Positions 27,554 through 36,232 of a DNA stretch of 64,000 bases are shown in pieces. The translations under genes and the position numbers were made by a program. This DNA is from Chitinophaga rhizophila (GTDB taxonomy: Bacteria > Bacteroidota > Bacteroidia > Chitinophagales > Chitinophagaceae). Position 1 is the first letter of the stretch. The number at the start of each line of letters is the position of its first letter. The DNA lies in assembly GCF_019492185.1 (NCBI RefSeq), contig NZ_JAICCF010000004.1, forward strand, positions 1,116,001 to 1,180,000. Reading direction: 5' to 3'. The notes under the pieces were generated by a model, which was not told the DNA's origin, did no database searches, and saw only the letters and a list, made by a program, of their open reading frames with translations.

Positions 27554-30196
27554 ATGACAGGCATTACTATCCATACCATCCCATTGTTGCGGCAATACTG
27601 TAAAGCGGTTTTTACGCTGCTGCTGGCCGCCTGTGTACTTCCCCTCTACGCGAACGATAATGAAGGTGATAATGACGAAGATCCTAAGTATGATGAAACC
27701 TCTATCATGGTCGTATTACAGGGAATAGGCGGCGCTGAGATACCTGCGGTAATACGAGAAGAAGTCGCGTATCTCTCAGTTACAGACGTATTCAATTTTC
27801 TGAAGATACGCAACGTCCCTTCTGAGTCAATGGACTCCATTTCAGGCTTCTTCATTACCCAGGATGCAGGCTTCCTGATAGACAAGAAAAATAATCAGAT
27901 CCGTTTTCGGGAGAAGTTATTTAATCTTGGACCAGACGACCTCGTAAAGATGGAAACAGGGCTTTATCTGCGAACAGACTATTTTACCAAGGTGTTTGAA
28001 TTGGGTTGTAACTTTAACTTTCGCAGCCTATCTGTTAAAGTGGATTCCCGAGTTGAACTACCTGCTATCCGAGAAATGCGGCAGCAATTGATGTACCGCA
28101 ACCTCAACAAGCTGAAGGGAAATATCGAAGCTGACACTACTATTGGCAGAAGTAAGCAGTTGTTTAAGTTTGGTATGGCCGACTGGTCTGTCGTATCCAC
28201 CCAAAGACTACAAAGCGTTAATGACACCTGGCTTAACTTGACTATGGGAGGCACATTCGCAGGTGGAGAGGCCACAGTATCCCTTAACTACAACAACTAC
28301 GCGCGACAACAACTCAAACCGTTGCATCCAGACAGTAATATTGTGCACCCTTTTGACCAGCGGCAGCAATATTACCGTCTCCGCTTTGTAAATAATGACC
28401 GCCCATGGCTCCGGCAAATTATAGCAGGCAAAATATTTACGCCGACCATTTCATCTCTTTTTGCGCCGGTAGTTGGTGTGCAAGTGACCAACGCCCCTAC
28501 AACTTATCGCCGTTCTTATGGCACTTATACACTTAGCAACTTCACTGATCCGGGATGGACTGTTGAATTGTATATCAATAACGCACTAGTGGACTACACT
28601 GTAGCGGATGCCGCTGGGTTCTATACCTTTCAGGTGCCATTGGTTTATGGTAACTCACAAATCAGATTGCGCTTTTATGGTCCATGGGGCGAAGAGCGCT
28701 TCCTGGAAGAAAACATAAGCATTCCTTTTAACTTTATTCCAGCCGGGCAGTTTGAATATACGGCTAGTGCAGGCGTTGCTGAAGACACCGTGAACAGTAA
28801 ATTAGGACGTGTACATGCCAACTATGGCGTTACTAATACAATTACCGTCGGCGCTGGTATAGAGTATCTTTCTTCCATCAGGAAGGCCAATACCATGCCA
28901 TTTATTACTGCTTCCATGCGCATAGTATCAAACCTCCTGTTTTCCGGGGAATATACATATGGCGTAAGAAGTAGAGGTATTGTAAGCTACCGTAGCAAGA
29001 CTAACCTGCAGGCAGAAGTAAGTTATACAAGGTACAAAAAAGGCCAGACAGCCATTATCTATAACTGGTTAGAGCAACGGAAAGCAGTGGTATCTAAGCC
29101 TTTTATGACCAAAAACTTCTCATTATTTACCAGACTTACGTTGGATCAGATAATCCTACCTAATTCTTATTACACAACTACTGAATGGCTAATGTCAGGG
29201 GCGGTGTATAAAGTAGGTACCAGCCTGTCAACCTTCGCTATCTTTATTAAAGATGAAAATCCTTTCGTGTATAGTAATCTTGCACTTACTTTCCGTATAC
29301 CCGGCAACATTCTGTTGACCCCACAGGCACAGTATGAATACAATAGTAACAGGTTCATGGCGGTGCGCTGCGAAGCGGGTAAATATCTTTTCAGAAACGG
29401 ATACCTGAACGTCTCCTATGAAAAGAACTATCGTAACAATATTACCAACTACGGTATTGGTCTGAGGTACGACTTTTCTTTCACACAAATCGGATTTTCA
29501 CTCTGGAGAAATAACAATCTCACTACATTCGTTGAATCTGCCCGCGGTAGTATTATACACGATGGTAACTCTGGCTATTCAGGCGTCAATAACCGATCAA
29601 GTGTCGGATCCGGTGGTGTGGTACTTGTACCATTCCTGGACTTGAATAACAACGAGAAATTTGACAAAGGCGAGCCAAGAGTAGAAGGATTACAATTAAA
29701 ATATAATGGTGGAAGAATGATTCGCAGTCTGAGAGATACCAGTATATGCATACTAGACCTTGAGCCTTACTCTGCTTACCTTTTTGAAATGGAAACTAAA
29801 GGTTTTGAAAGCGTCTCCTGGCAGATTATCAAGCCCGCAGTAAGAGTCACTATTGAACCCAATCAGCTACGTCGAATAGATATCCCGGTCAGCGTAATGG
29901 GCGAAGTTGGCGGGTCGGTTTACCTGCAACAAGACTCCTTACTAAAGGAACAGGGAGGTATCAAAATCTGCATTTATAAATCAGACAGTACACTGGTAAA
30001 ATGTGTTCTGACAGAATCAGACGGATACTTCAACTATATGGGATTGCCGCCTGGTGATTACATCATTCAGCCAGACCGCGCTCAAATGAAAAAGCTAAAG
30101 CTGAAACCACAGCAGCCGGCATATGACCTTCATATCAGTAGAAAAAGAGAAGGAGATGTAATAGACGATATACAGTTTATTCTGGAAAGAAAATAG
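27554..30196 (+). CDS. Usher-like outer-membrane assembly protein
   Basis: 880 aa with signal peptide. N-terminal periplasmic domain (about 45-170: ylsvtDVFNFLKI, LRTDYFTKVFEL). Then strands of a barrel, interrupted near residues 330-385 by a plug-like segment (DPGWTVELYINNALVDY, GFYTFQVPLVYGNSQIRL, FYGPWGEERF) that matches the ushers' middle domain in order and wording, followed by IPAGQFEYTASAGV and more barrel. From about residue 692 there are two beta-sandwich domains (FLDLNNNEKFDKGEP, then a carboxypeptidase-regulatory-like fold). Expected to receive chaperone-subunit complexes and export them. The stop abuts the convergent rhaM stop with no gap. Confidence 0.75.
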   Translation: MTGITIHTIPLLRQYCKAVFTLLLAACVLPLYANDNEGDNDEDPKYDETSIMVVLQGIGGAEIPAVIREEVAYLSVTDVFNFLKIRNVPSESMDSISGFFITQDAGFLIDKKNNQIRFREKLFNLGPDDLVKMETGLYLRTDYFTKVFELGCNFNFRSLSVKVDSRVELPAIREMRQQLMYRNLNKLKGNIEADTTIGRSKQLFKFGMADWSVVSTQRLQSVNDTWLNLTMGGTFAGGEATVSLNYNNYARQQLKPLHPDSNIVHPFDQRQQYYRLRFVNNDRPWLRQIIAGKIFTPTISSLFAPVVGVQVTNAPTTYRRSYGTYTLSNFTDPGWTVELYINNALVDYTVADAAGFYTFQVPLVYGNSQIRLRFYGPWGEERFLEENISIPFNFIPAGQFEYTASAGVAEDTVNSKLGRVHANYGVTNTITVGAGIEYLSSIRKANTMPFITASMRIVSNLLFSGEYTYGVRSRGIVSYRSKTNLQAEVSYTRYKKGQTAIIYNWLEQRKAVVSKPFMTKNFSLFTRLTLDQIILPNSYYTTTEWLMSGAVYKVGTSLSTFAIFIKDENPFVYSNLALTFRIPGNILLTPQAQYEYNSNRFMAVRCEAGKYLFRNGYLNVSYEKNYRNNITNYGIGLRYDFSFTQIGFSLWRNNNLTTFVESARGSIIHDGNSGYSGVNNRSSVGSGGVVLVPFLDLNNNEKFDKGEPRVEGLQLKYNGGRMIRSLRDTSICILDLEPYSAYLFEMETKGFESVSWQIIKPAVRVTIEPNQLRRIDIPVSVMGEVGGSVYLQQDSLLKEQGGIKICIYKSDSTLVKCVLTESDGYFNYMGLPPGDYIIQPDRAQMKKLKLKPQQPAYDLHISRKREGDVIDDIQFILERK

Positions 30197-30508
30197 CTAG
30201 TCCATATGGAATACCTGATCCAATGGCTTGGTGACAGGAGAATTATCTTCGTTGGTTTCCATAATGTCGGCCATATAGGCCCACCAACGTTGCACTATTG
30301 GTAATGCACCGAGATCCTGTGAGGACTGCATACCGGATTGCTGTTGTACGCCGAATAGCGTGTTTGTCTCTTCATCCAGAAAGATGGTGTAATCACTTAC
30401 TCCATTATCCTTTAGCAATGCCCGCAATTCTGGCCACAGCTGATCATGGCGTTTACGGTATTCTTCTTTACAGCCCGGCTTAAGCTGCATTTTGAAAGCA
30501 ATTTTCAT
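30197..30508 (-). CDS. rhaM: L-rhamnose mutarotase
   Basis: 103 aa, RhaM/YiiL family; interconverts alpha- and beta-L-rhamnopyranose for the isomerase. Seen: a dimeric alpha/beta-barrel pattern starting [12 protein letters not shown], the conserved His22 in [16 protein letters not shown]-like VSDYTIF, and the paired Trp in [11 protein letters not shown]. Last gene of the rhamnose operon; the spacing to lutC is 17 bp. Confidence 0.92.
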   Translation of the reverse strand: MKIAFKMQLKPGCKEEYRKRHDQLWPELRALLKDNGVSDYTIFLDEETNTLFGVQQQSGMQSSQDLGALPIVQRWWAYMADIMETNEDNSPVTKPLDQVFHMD

Positions 30509-30525
30509 AACATGGATTTATAAGA

Positions 30526-31107
30526 TTATCCGATCATAAAAACAGTCAGACTTTTTGCACCGTGTGCACCAAGTACCAATGATTGCTCAATGTCGGCTGT
30601 TTTGGAGGGCCCGGCAATAAAGGCACCGAATCCTGTAGTCGGCGCTCCGATATAAGCGTAGGCATCGTGCATAGTGGGTAAGATCTTATCCTTATTGATC
30701 ACAATCGCAAGATGCTGTGTGATAAACGGCAATACCCTAACTTCAATTTCACTTTCCGTTACCCAGATAGCGCCATTTTCAGCCACTCCAAATTGTCCAG
30801 GAATAATTGCCAGATCAACATGCTCCAGCTGCCGGCCATCCCCTTCCTGCCATTGCGTAGCTGCACCGGCAAAGTATGCCGGGTTAATAGTCACCACTTT
30901 AGACACATCTGTATAATGTTCTGCAACAAGCGGCTGTATTTCGTCAAATGAAGTTATTTCAAAAACCTGTCCGCCAAGGGCCTCAACAACTTTCCTGAAA
31001 GCTTCGGGATCTCCAGGACCAGCATGACTGAAACCAGCCAGATCTGGCAATACCTGTGTAGCAGGCTGATTCTTTTTTATAGCGGCAAGTATCGCTTCGC
31101 GAGACAT
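30526..31107 (-). CDS. lutC: L-lactate utilisation protein LutC (LUD domain)
   Basis: 193 aa, LutC/YkgG family, third subunit of the iron-sulfur L-lactate oxidising complex. Seen: the LUD core with VAENGAIWVTESE near 108-120 and a closing GPSKTADIEQSLVLGAHG, the classic C-terminal motif. Works with LutA and LutB to turn L-lactate into pyruvate. Its position in a rhamnose operon fits lactate made from L-lactaldehyde. The cofactor chemistry of LutC is not clear from sequence. Confidence 0.9.
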   Translation of the reverse strand: MSREAILAAIKKNQPATQVLPDLAGFSHAGPGDPEAFRKVVEALGGQVFEITSFDEIQPLVAEHYTDVSKVVTINPAYFAGAATQWQEGDGRQLEHVDLAIIPGQFGVAENGAIWVTESEIEVRVLPFITQHLAIVINKDKILPTMHDAYAYIGAPTTGFGAFIAGPSKTADIEQSLVLGAHGAKSLTVFMIG

Positions 31108-31155
31108 AGTAAAAATTACGAGTTAAGCTGTTGTAAATAGTAGGTAGACAACTGT

Positions 31156-32529
31156 TTATTGCCTGTTCTTCTTATACCAATCAGCAAATGATTGTTTCGG
31201 CGCTTCGGGCATTTCCCGCTGTTTGTACCAGGGATTCATGCCATTGTTCACGACAGCAGGGAAGGTACGCATTACCCAACGCCCTACGCCTCCGGCAGTT
31301 TTATAGAGTCCTGGCTTTGACAATACGATATTCATAGCATGCATACCTGCTGCTTTTGTCTTCTTAGTATGTCCTTCTTTAGTAAGTACCTGCCTCCATT
31401 TGTACAGTTGCTGGTGGATATCGATCTTCACCGGACACACATTTGAGCAGGAACCACATAGCGTAGAGGCGAAAGGAAGATCTGCATAATCCTTCATATC
31501 AAGATTAGGTGCAAGAATTGATCCTATGGGTCCGGCAATAGCATTATGGTAGCTATGTCCACCACTACGGCGATACACAGGACAAGTATTCATACATGCG
31601 CCGCAACGGATACATTTCAATGAGTTACGGAAGTCCTCTCTTCCCAGCTGACGACTACGACCATTGTCAACCAGGACAATATGTACCTGTTGTCCGGCTT
31701 TGGGCTTACGGAAATGACTGCTATAAGTAGTGATAGGCTGGCCGGTAGCACTTCTTGCCAGCAAACGCAGAAATACACCAAGGTGTTTACGTTCAGGGAT
31801 GATCTTTTCAATTCCCATGCACGCAATATGTACATCTGCCAGGTGAGCGCCCATATCGGCGTTTCCCTCATTAGTACAGACGACCATTTCCCCCGTCTCT
31901 GCCACAGCAAAGTTCACCCCGGTTATTGCTACTCTTGATTGAATAAATTCTTTCCTGAGATGCAGCCTGGCAGCTGCTGTAAGAAACTTGGGATCTGCAT
32001 TACCTGCAGGGGTACCCAGATGTTCATGGAAAAGATCTCCGATTTCTTCTTTCTTCTTATGGATACAGGGCAACACAATATGACTGGGCGGCTCCTTGGC
32101 TAGCTGCACAATACGCTCTCCCAGATCAGTATCCACTACCTCAATCCCATGCTCTGCGAGATACGGATTGAGATGACATTCTTCTGTAAGCATTGATTTG
32201 CTCTTCACTATCCGTTTCACTCCCTGCTGCTGCAGCAATTGCAATACAATCCTGTTATGTTCAGCAGCATCTGCTGCCCAATGTACTACAGCGCCATTAG
32301 CAATCGCATTTTTCTCGAACGCAAGTAGATAGTCGTGCAGGTTTCCAAGTACGTTATGCTTGATCTGCGAAGCTGCTTCGCGTAGCTCCTCCCACTCTGG
32401 CAACGTCCAGGCCATTTTATCCCTTTTCTGACGTACCCACCACAGTGTTTCGTCATGCCAGTTCACACGAGGTTCGTTATTATTAAAGGCCTCAGCGAGG
32501 ACAGAATGTTCTTTATGTTTTTGTTCCAT
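31156..32529 (-). CDS. lutB: L-lactate utilisation protein LutB (iron-sulfur)
   Basis: 457 aa from the ATG at 32529. N-terminal LUD-like domain (about 60-290), then two 4Fe-4S ferredoxin motifs: CIRCGACMNTCPV and CGSCSNVCPV (about residues 305-370), and a C-terminal DUF3390-like tail. Electron-transfer subunit of the LutABC lactate dehydrogenase. It is 99 bp downstream of lutA; the 48-bp gap before lutC holds nothing notable. Confidence 0.93.
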   Translation of the reverse strand: MEQKHKEHSVLAEAFNNNEPRVNWHDETLWWVRQKRDKMAWTLPEWEELREAASQIKHNVLGNLHDYLLAFEKNAIANGAVVHWAADAAEHNRIVLQLLQQQGVKRIVKSKSMLTEECHLNPYLAEHGIEVVDTDLGERIVQLAKEPPSHIVLPCIHKKKEEIGDLFHEHLGTPAGNADPKFLTAAARLHLRKEFIQSRVAITGVNFAVAETGEMVVCTNEGNADMGAHLADVHIACMGIEKIIPERKHLGVFLRLLARSATGQPITTYSSHFRKPKAGQQVHIVLVDNGRSRQLGREDFRNSLKCIRCGACMNTCPVYRRSGGHSYHNAIAGPIGSILAPNLDMKDYADLPFASTLCGSCSNVCPVKIDIHQQLYKWRQVLTKEGHTKKTKAAGMHAMNIVLSKPGLYKTAGGVGRWVMRTFPAVVNNGMNPWYKQREMPEAPKQSFADWYKKNRQ

Positions 32530-32627
32530 TAAAAACAATTAGGTATCAGGTATCTGCGATCAACATTGCTAACCAGTAGATAAACAGCTAAGCAGAAATG
32601 CATGATACCATATTCCGGATTTATATT

Positions 32628-33368
32628 CTAGTTAATTCCTGCGTTCAGAATTTCTGCAATGTGCAAGACCTTTATATGGCTGTGCTGTCTTCTCAGAATA
32701 CCTTCCAGGTGCATCAGGCAGCTCACATCGTTGCCAGTAATGTACTCTGCACCATTGTTGACATGATCAGCAATACGATCCTTTCCCATCTTGACAGAGA
32801 CAGCTTCCTCAAAAACGCAGAATGTACCGCCAAATCCGCAGCACTCATCTGTACGTTTAAGGTCAATCAGTTCCAACCCTTCTACCATCTGAAGAAGCTG
32901 CTGAGGTTTGGAAAAGGGAGCAGCTACCAGTTCACTCATCTGAGAAAGTCCTAATCCACGTTGGCCGTGGCAGCTCTGGTGAATACCAACCTTATGCGGA
33001 AACCTGGCTGGCAGATTTTCCACTTTCAGCACGTCAGTAAGAAATTCAGACAACTCGTAAATGCGCTGACGGATATGGGTTGCGGCAACCTCTTTATGAT
33101 CTACATGCAGGTGATCTTTGATATGCAGTACGCAGCTGCCGGAAGGTGCAACGATGTAATCAAAGCCCTGGAAATGATCTACAAAAAGTTCATTACAACC
33201 AGCGGTTAAATGTTCAAATCCGGAATTGGCCATGGGTTGCCCACAACAGGTCTGACCCTGCGGGTATACCACTTCACAGCCCAGCTTCTCCAGTAAGGAT
33301 AACGTGGCGATGCCCACCTGCGGATAAAACTGGTCTATGTAACATGGTATGAATAGTCCTACTTTCAT
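32628..33368 (-). CDS. lutA: L-lactate utilisation protein LutA (Fe-S oxidoreductase)
   Basis: 246 aa from the ATG at 33368 (MKVGLFIPCY). Two CCG-type cysteine-rich domains: CCGQPM near residue 42 with SGSCVLHI, and HQSCHGQRGLG with CCGFGGTFCVFE near 185-196, which bind the unusual Fe-S cluster of this family. Part of LutABC. It starts 5 bp after the rhamnulokinase-like gene ends, so it belongs to the rhamnose transcript. Confidence 0.92.
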   Translation of the reverse strand: MKVGLFIPCYIDQFYPQVGIATLSLLEKLGCEVVYPQGQTCCGQPMANSGFEHLTAGCNELFVDHFQGFDYIVAPSGSCVLHIKDHLHVDHKEVAATHIRQRIYELSEFLTDVLKVENLPARFPHKVGIHQSCHGQRGLGLSQMSELVAAPFSKPQQLLQMVEGLELIDLKRTDECCGFGGTFCVFEEAVSVKMGKDRIADHVNNGAEYITGNDVSCLMHLEGILRRQHSHIKVLHIAEILNAGIN

Positions 33369-33373
33369 TTTGT

Positions 33374-34756
33374 TCAAATATAAATCGAGCCGTGGCTATA
33401 ATGTCTCATCTCTACAAGGTCGGCCGGCAATGGCTGTGTATTCCAGTGCCGGTGGATAGCAAGGGCGGCTCCTACTGCCGTAGCCTGGGCTACTGATGCA
33501 GCGTACACCTCCATATGCGGGAAGGCTGCTGCCAGCAGATGCATATACACCGTGTTCCTGCTGAAACCACCGTCCACAAAGATGCGTTTCACCGGCGTGC
33601 CTGTGATTACCAGGGATGCAGAAAATTGCTGTTGTTCCATGATATCCATCAGTAAACGGTGATAAGCAATCTCATAGCTGGTAAATTCAGTCAATGACCT
33701 TTTTGCAAAGCGGGAAGACTGCAACAAGCCCATACCAGGTACAGGTGTTTCCTGTTGCGGAGATACCGCCAGCAACTGAGCAAATATAGCTGGGTCAAAT
33801 ACGACTTGCTGGTAGTAATTTACCGGTGTTTGATAATATTCTGCCAGCCTTTTGACCTGCTGCTCATGTTCGTTGCCCGCAAAGAGTCTCGCAGCCTTTA
33901 CCGGACGATTTTCATATGTTAAGTAACAAAGACAGTCAGAGGTAAGTTCACCAGGGGTCAACGGACCATCATTAAACGGATTCAGGGTAATGCACCAGGT
34001 ACCCGTCGATATGAGTACAAATGGTTCGGAAAAGCTAGATAAATAGGGTATCAGGGCAGCAGAGCTATCATGCAGGCCAATACCGGAGACATAATTTCCA
34101 CCTTCAACCATCGCAGGTAGTACCCTGTTACCTGGAAATACCGGAGCCAGCTTCTCTGACAATCCTTCCCGTGTTACCCATTTGTGGTAACGTTGACCGG
34201 TGAAATCCCAGAGCATAGTATGACAACCAATACTTGTGATATCTGACAAGGGTTGGCCTGTGATCAGAAAGCTGATATACTGTGGCAGATGTAGTGCATA
34301 CCTGATTTTTGCAAACAGCTCCGGTTGCTGCTGCTGGATTCTGTATAACTGCAAACCGGCATTAAGACTTCCCAATGCAGGGGAAGCAGTTTCACTGCAC
34401 AATTGCTGAATACCGCCATAGGCCGCTCCCAAAGTTTCCTGCATTCCTTCCGGATATGCCTTCAGATAATTATAGAGTGGTGCCAATACATGTCCTTCTT
34501 CAGCCAGATAGACCATGCTGGCACCATAGGTACTAAAATTAAACGCTACAACGGTATAGCCAGGTAATTGTAGCAATTCCTGCAAGCTTTCTTTGACCCA
34601 CTGAGTTAACAAATCAATGTTTTCACAGGGATCTCCATCCTCATCCTGTATCTCAGGAAAGGAAGTCCCGCTTTCTCTGACAATGCGGTAGTGCTCATCA
34701 ATCAGGAAAATTTTTTTATTCGTCTTACCAATATCCAGGATAGCAATACAACGCAT
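33374..34756 (-). CDS. rhaB: FGGY-family rhamnulokinase
   Basis: 460 aa, two-domain sugar kinase that should phosphorylate L-rhamnulose to the 1-phosphate. Seen: the N-terminal phosphate-binding LDIGKTNKKIFLID, the ISTGTWCITLNPF adenosine site near residue 250, and the FGGY-type end motif IFVDGGFSRNTVY near residue 407. Substrate is assigned from position between isomerase and Lut genes. The symbol is therefore functional rather than from close similarity to E. coli RhaB. Confidence 0.82.
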   Translation of the reverse strand: MRCIAILDIGKTNKKIFLIDEHYRIVRESGTSFPEIQDEDGDPCENIDLLTQWVKESLQELLQLPGYTVVAFNFSTYGASMVYLAEEGHVLAPLYNYLKAYPEGMQETLGAAYGGIQQLCSETASPALGSLNAGLQLYRIQQQQPELFAKIRYALHLPQYISFLITGQPLSDITSIGCHTMLWDFTGQRYHKWVTREGLSEKLAPVFPGNRVLPAMVEGGNYVSGIGLHDSSAALIPYLSSFSEPFVLISTGTWCITLNPFNDGPLTPGELTSDCLCYLTYENRPVKAARLFAGNEHEQQVKRLAEYYQTPVNYYQQVVFDPAIFAQLLAVSPQQETPVPGMGLLQSSRFAKRSLTEFTSYEIAYHRLLMDIMEQQQFSASLVITGTPVKRIFVDGGFSRNTVYMHLLAAAFPHMEVYAASVAQATAVGAALAIHRHWNTQPLPADLVEMRHYSHGSIYI

Positions 34757-34811
34757 GGAAAACTAAGAATTAGCTATTAAGAATTAAGAGTGACGGTGCA
34801 GGTATTGAACC

Positions 34812-36086
34812 TTACAATCCTGTCGCAACTGTCTTCAGACCTCTTTCCCGGATCAGTTGTTCCCTCACCTTATATTCCCTGTAAAATGCTACTGGCTGTA
34901 GGACACCGCCTGCCTGCAGACGGGCCTGTGCTACCAGTGGACGTACATCTGTGCGGTAAGCAGATTGTAGTATTTCCTGCGCTGCAACAGCATCATTATT
35001 CAGTTGCGCTGCCTGTAATGCCTTGGTATCTACCAGCAATGCCTGGGCATAGGCAATCATAATAGCTTCAACTGACTGCAAAAGGTCTTCTAGCGGATCT
35101 TTTACATTGTGAGAGGCGTCAATCATCCAGCCCAGATCAGTGGCATGATTCATACCACGGGCATCCATGCCTTCCACCAGCTCATTAAAGATCAGGAAAA
35201 GCTGGTAGGGATTGATGCTGCCTACCGTCAGGTCATCGTCGCCATACTTTGAATCATTGAAATGGAAACCAGCCAGCTTGCCCTCCATCAGCAGCAATGA
35301 CACTATCTGCTCAATGTTGGCATTGGGCAAATGGTGCCCCAGGTCCACAAGCGTAAAGGCTTTCGGACCAAGCTTATTGGCAAATAAGAGGGACTGTCCC
35401 CAGTCGCCGATGGTGGTAGAATAGAAATTAGGTTCAAACGCTTTATACTCGATGTATAACTTCCATGCGTCAGGTAGCGCTGTATAAATTTCCTGTAAGC
35501 TGTCCAGCGTACGTTTAAAAGCACCTCTGAAGTTCAGCTGTCCGGGGAAACAGGATCCATCAGCCAACCACAGGCTGAGTGCATTGGAGCCCAGATCCAT
35601 ACCATATTTTATCACTTCGATATTGTGTTCAACTGCTTGCTTGCGTACGCCTTTATCGGTATGGTGCAGAGAACCGAACTTATAACTGTGGGCCTGATCC
35701 TCCTGATCCTGGAATGTATTGCTATTTACTGCATCGAAACGGATATCATGCTGTGCAGCCAATGCTTTAATACTGGCGGCATTGTCTGGAATATCCCATG
35801 GGATATGTAATGATACGGCACCACTGCTGCGGTTCAGTGCATGCAGCACTCCTATGTCTGAGATTTTTTCTTCAAGATTGCGAGGCTCTCCTCCTCCGGA
35901 GAACCGGCCAAAACGAGTACCACCTGTACCAAGTGCCCAACTGGGAATCGCTACCTGGAAATCCTGCAACTTCTGTATAACATCCTGTAAATCAATAACA
36001 CTCTCTGCAACATGTTCAAAATTTCGCTCATGCGCCCGGATATGTGCGTCATTAAAAGCAGCAATCTGGAATTTTTCTATATTCAT
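34812..36086 (-). CDS. rhaI: L-rhamnose isomerase (RhaI type, TIM barrel)
   Basis: 424 aa, the xylose-isomerase-fold rhamnose isomerase found in Bacteroidota and Pseudomonas, distinct from E. coli RhaA. Seen: SLHIPWDIP near 95, YIEYKAFEPNFY near 210 with metal-binding Glu, VDLGHHLPNANIEQI near 245, FHFNDSKYGDDDLTVGSINPY near 275-296 with metal-binding His and Asp, and LGWMIDASHNVKDPLEDLL near 325. Converts L-rhamnose to L-rhamnulose with Mn2+. Separated from the upstream aldolase gene by a 146-bp gap with a long hairpin. Confidence 0.9.
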   Translation of the reverse strand: MNIEKFQIAAFNDAHIRAHERNFEHVAESVIDLQDVIQKLQDFQVAIPSWALGTGGTRFGRFSGGGEPRNLEEKISDIGVLHALNRSSGAVSLHIPWDIPDNAASIKALAAQHDIRFDAVNSNTFQDQEDQAHSYKFGSLHHTDKGVRKQAVEHNIEVIKYGMDLGSNALSLWLADGSCFPGQLNFRGAFKRTLDSLQEIYTALPDAWKLYIEYKAFEPNFYSTTIGDWGQSLLFANKLGPKAFTLVDLGHHLPNANIEQIVSLLLMEGKLAGFHFNDSKYGDDDLTVGSINPYQLFLIFNELVEGMDARGMNHATDLGWMIDASHNVKDPLEDLLQSVEAIMIAYAQALLVDTKALQAAQLNNDAVAAQEILQSAYRTDVRPLVAQARLQAGGVLQPVAFYREYKVREQLIRERGLKTVATGL

Positions 36087-36146
36087 AACGGGTGGTTTGG
36101 GTCAGTGGTAAATTAGGAAAAGTTTTTCTTACGTGACTGCTCTGCC

Positions 36147-36205
36147 GATCATTGCAACACATGCCTTGCCAGCCTAAGCCAGCGGCATGTGTTGTCTCAA
36201 TGATC
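36147..36205 (-). promoter_or_regulatory. Long hairpin between aldolase and isomerase genes
   Basis: Inverted repeat: 11 bp (36155-36165 with 36184-36194) extended by 8 more bp (36147-36154 with 36198-36205) after a 3-nt bulge, with an 18-nt loop that can itself pair. No T run on the minus strand. Likely an RNA processing, stability or attenuation element within the rhamnose operon. Confidence 0.55.
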
Positions 36206-36232
36206 AGGGTATGTAACTGAAGAACTTATTGG

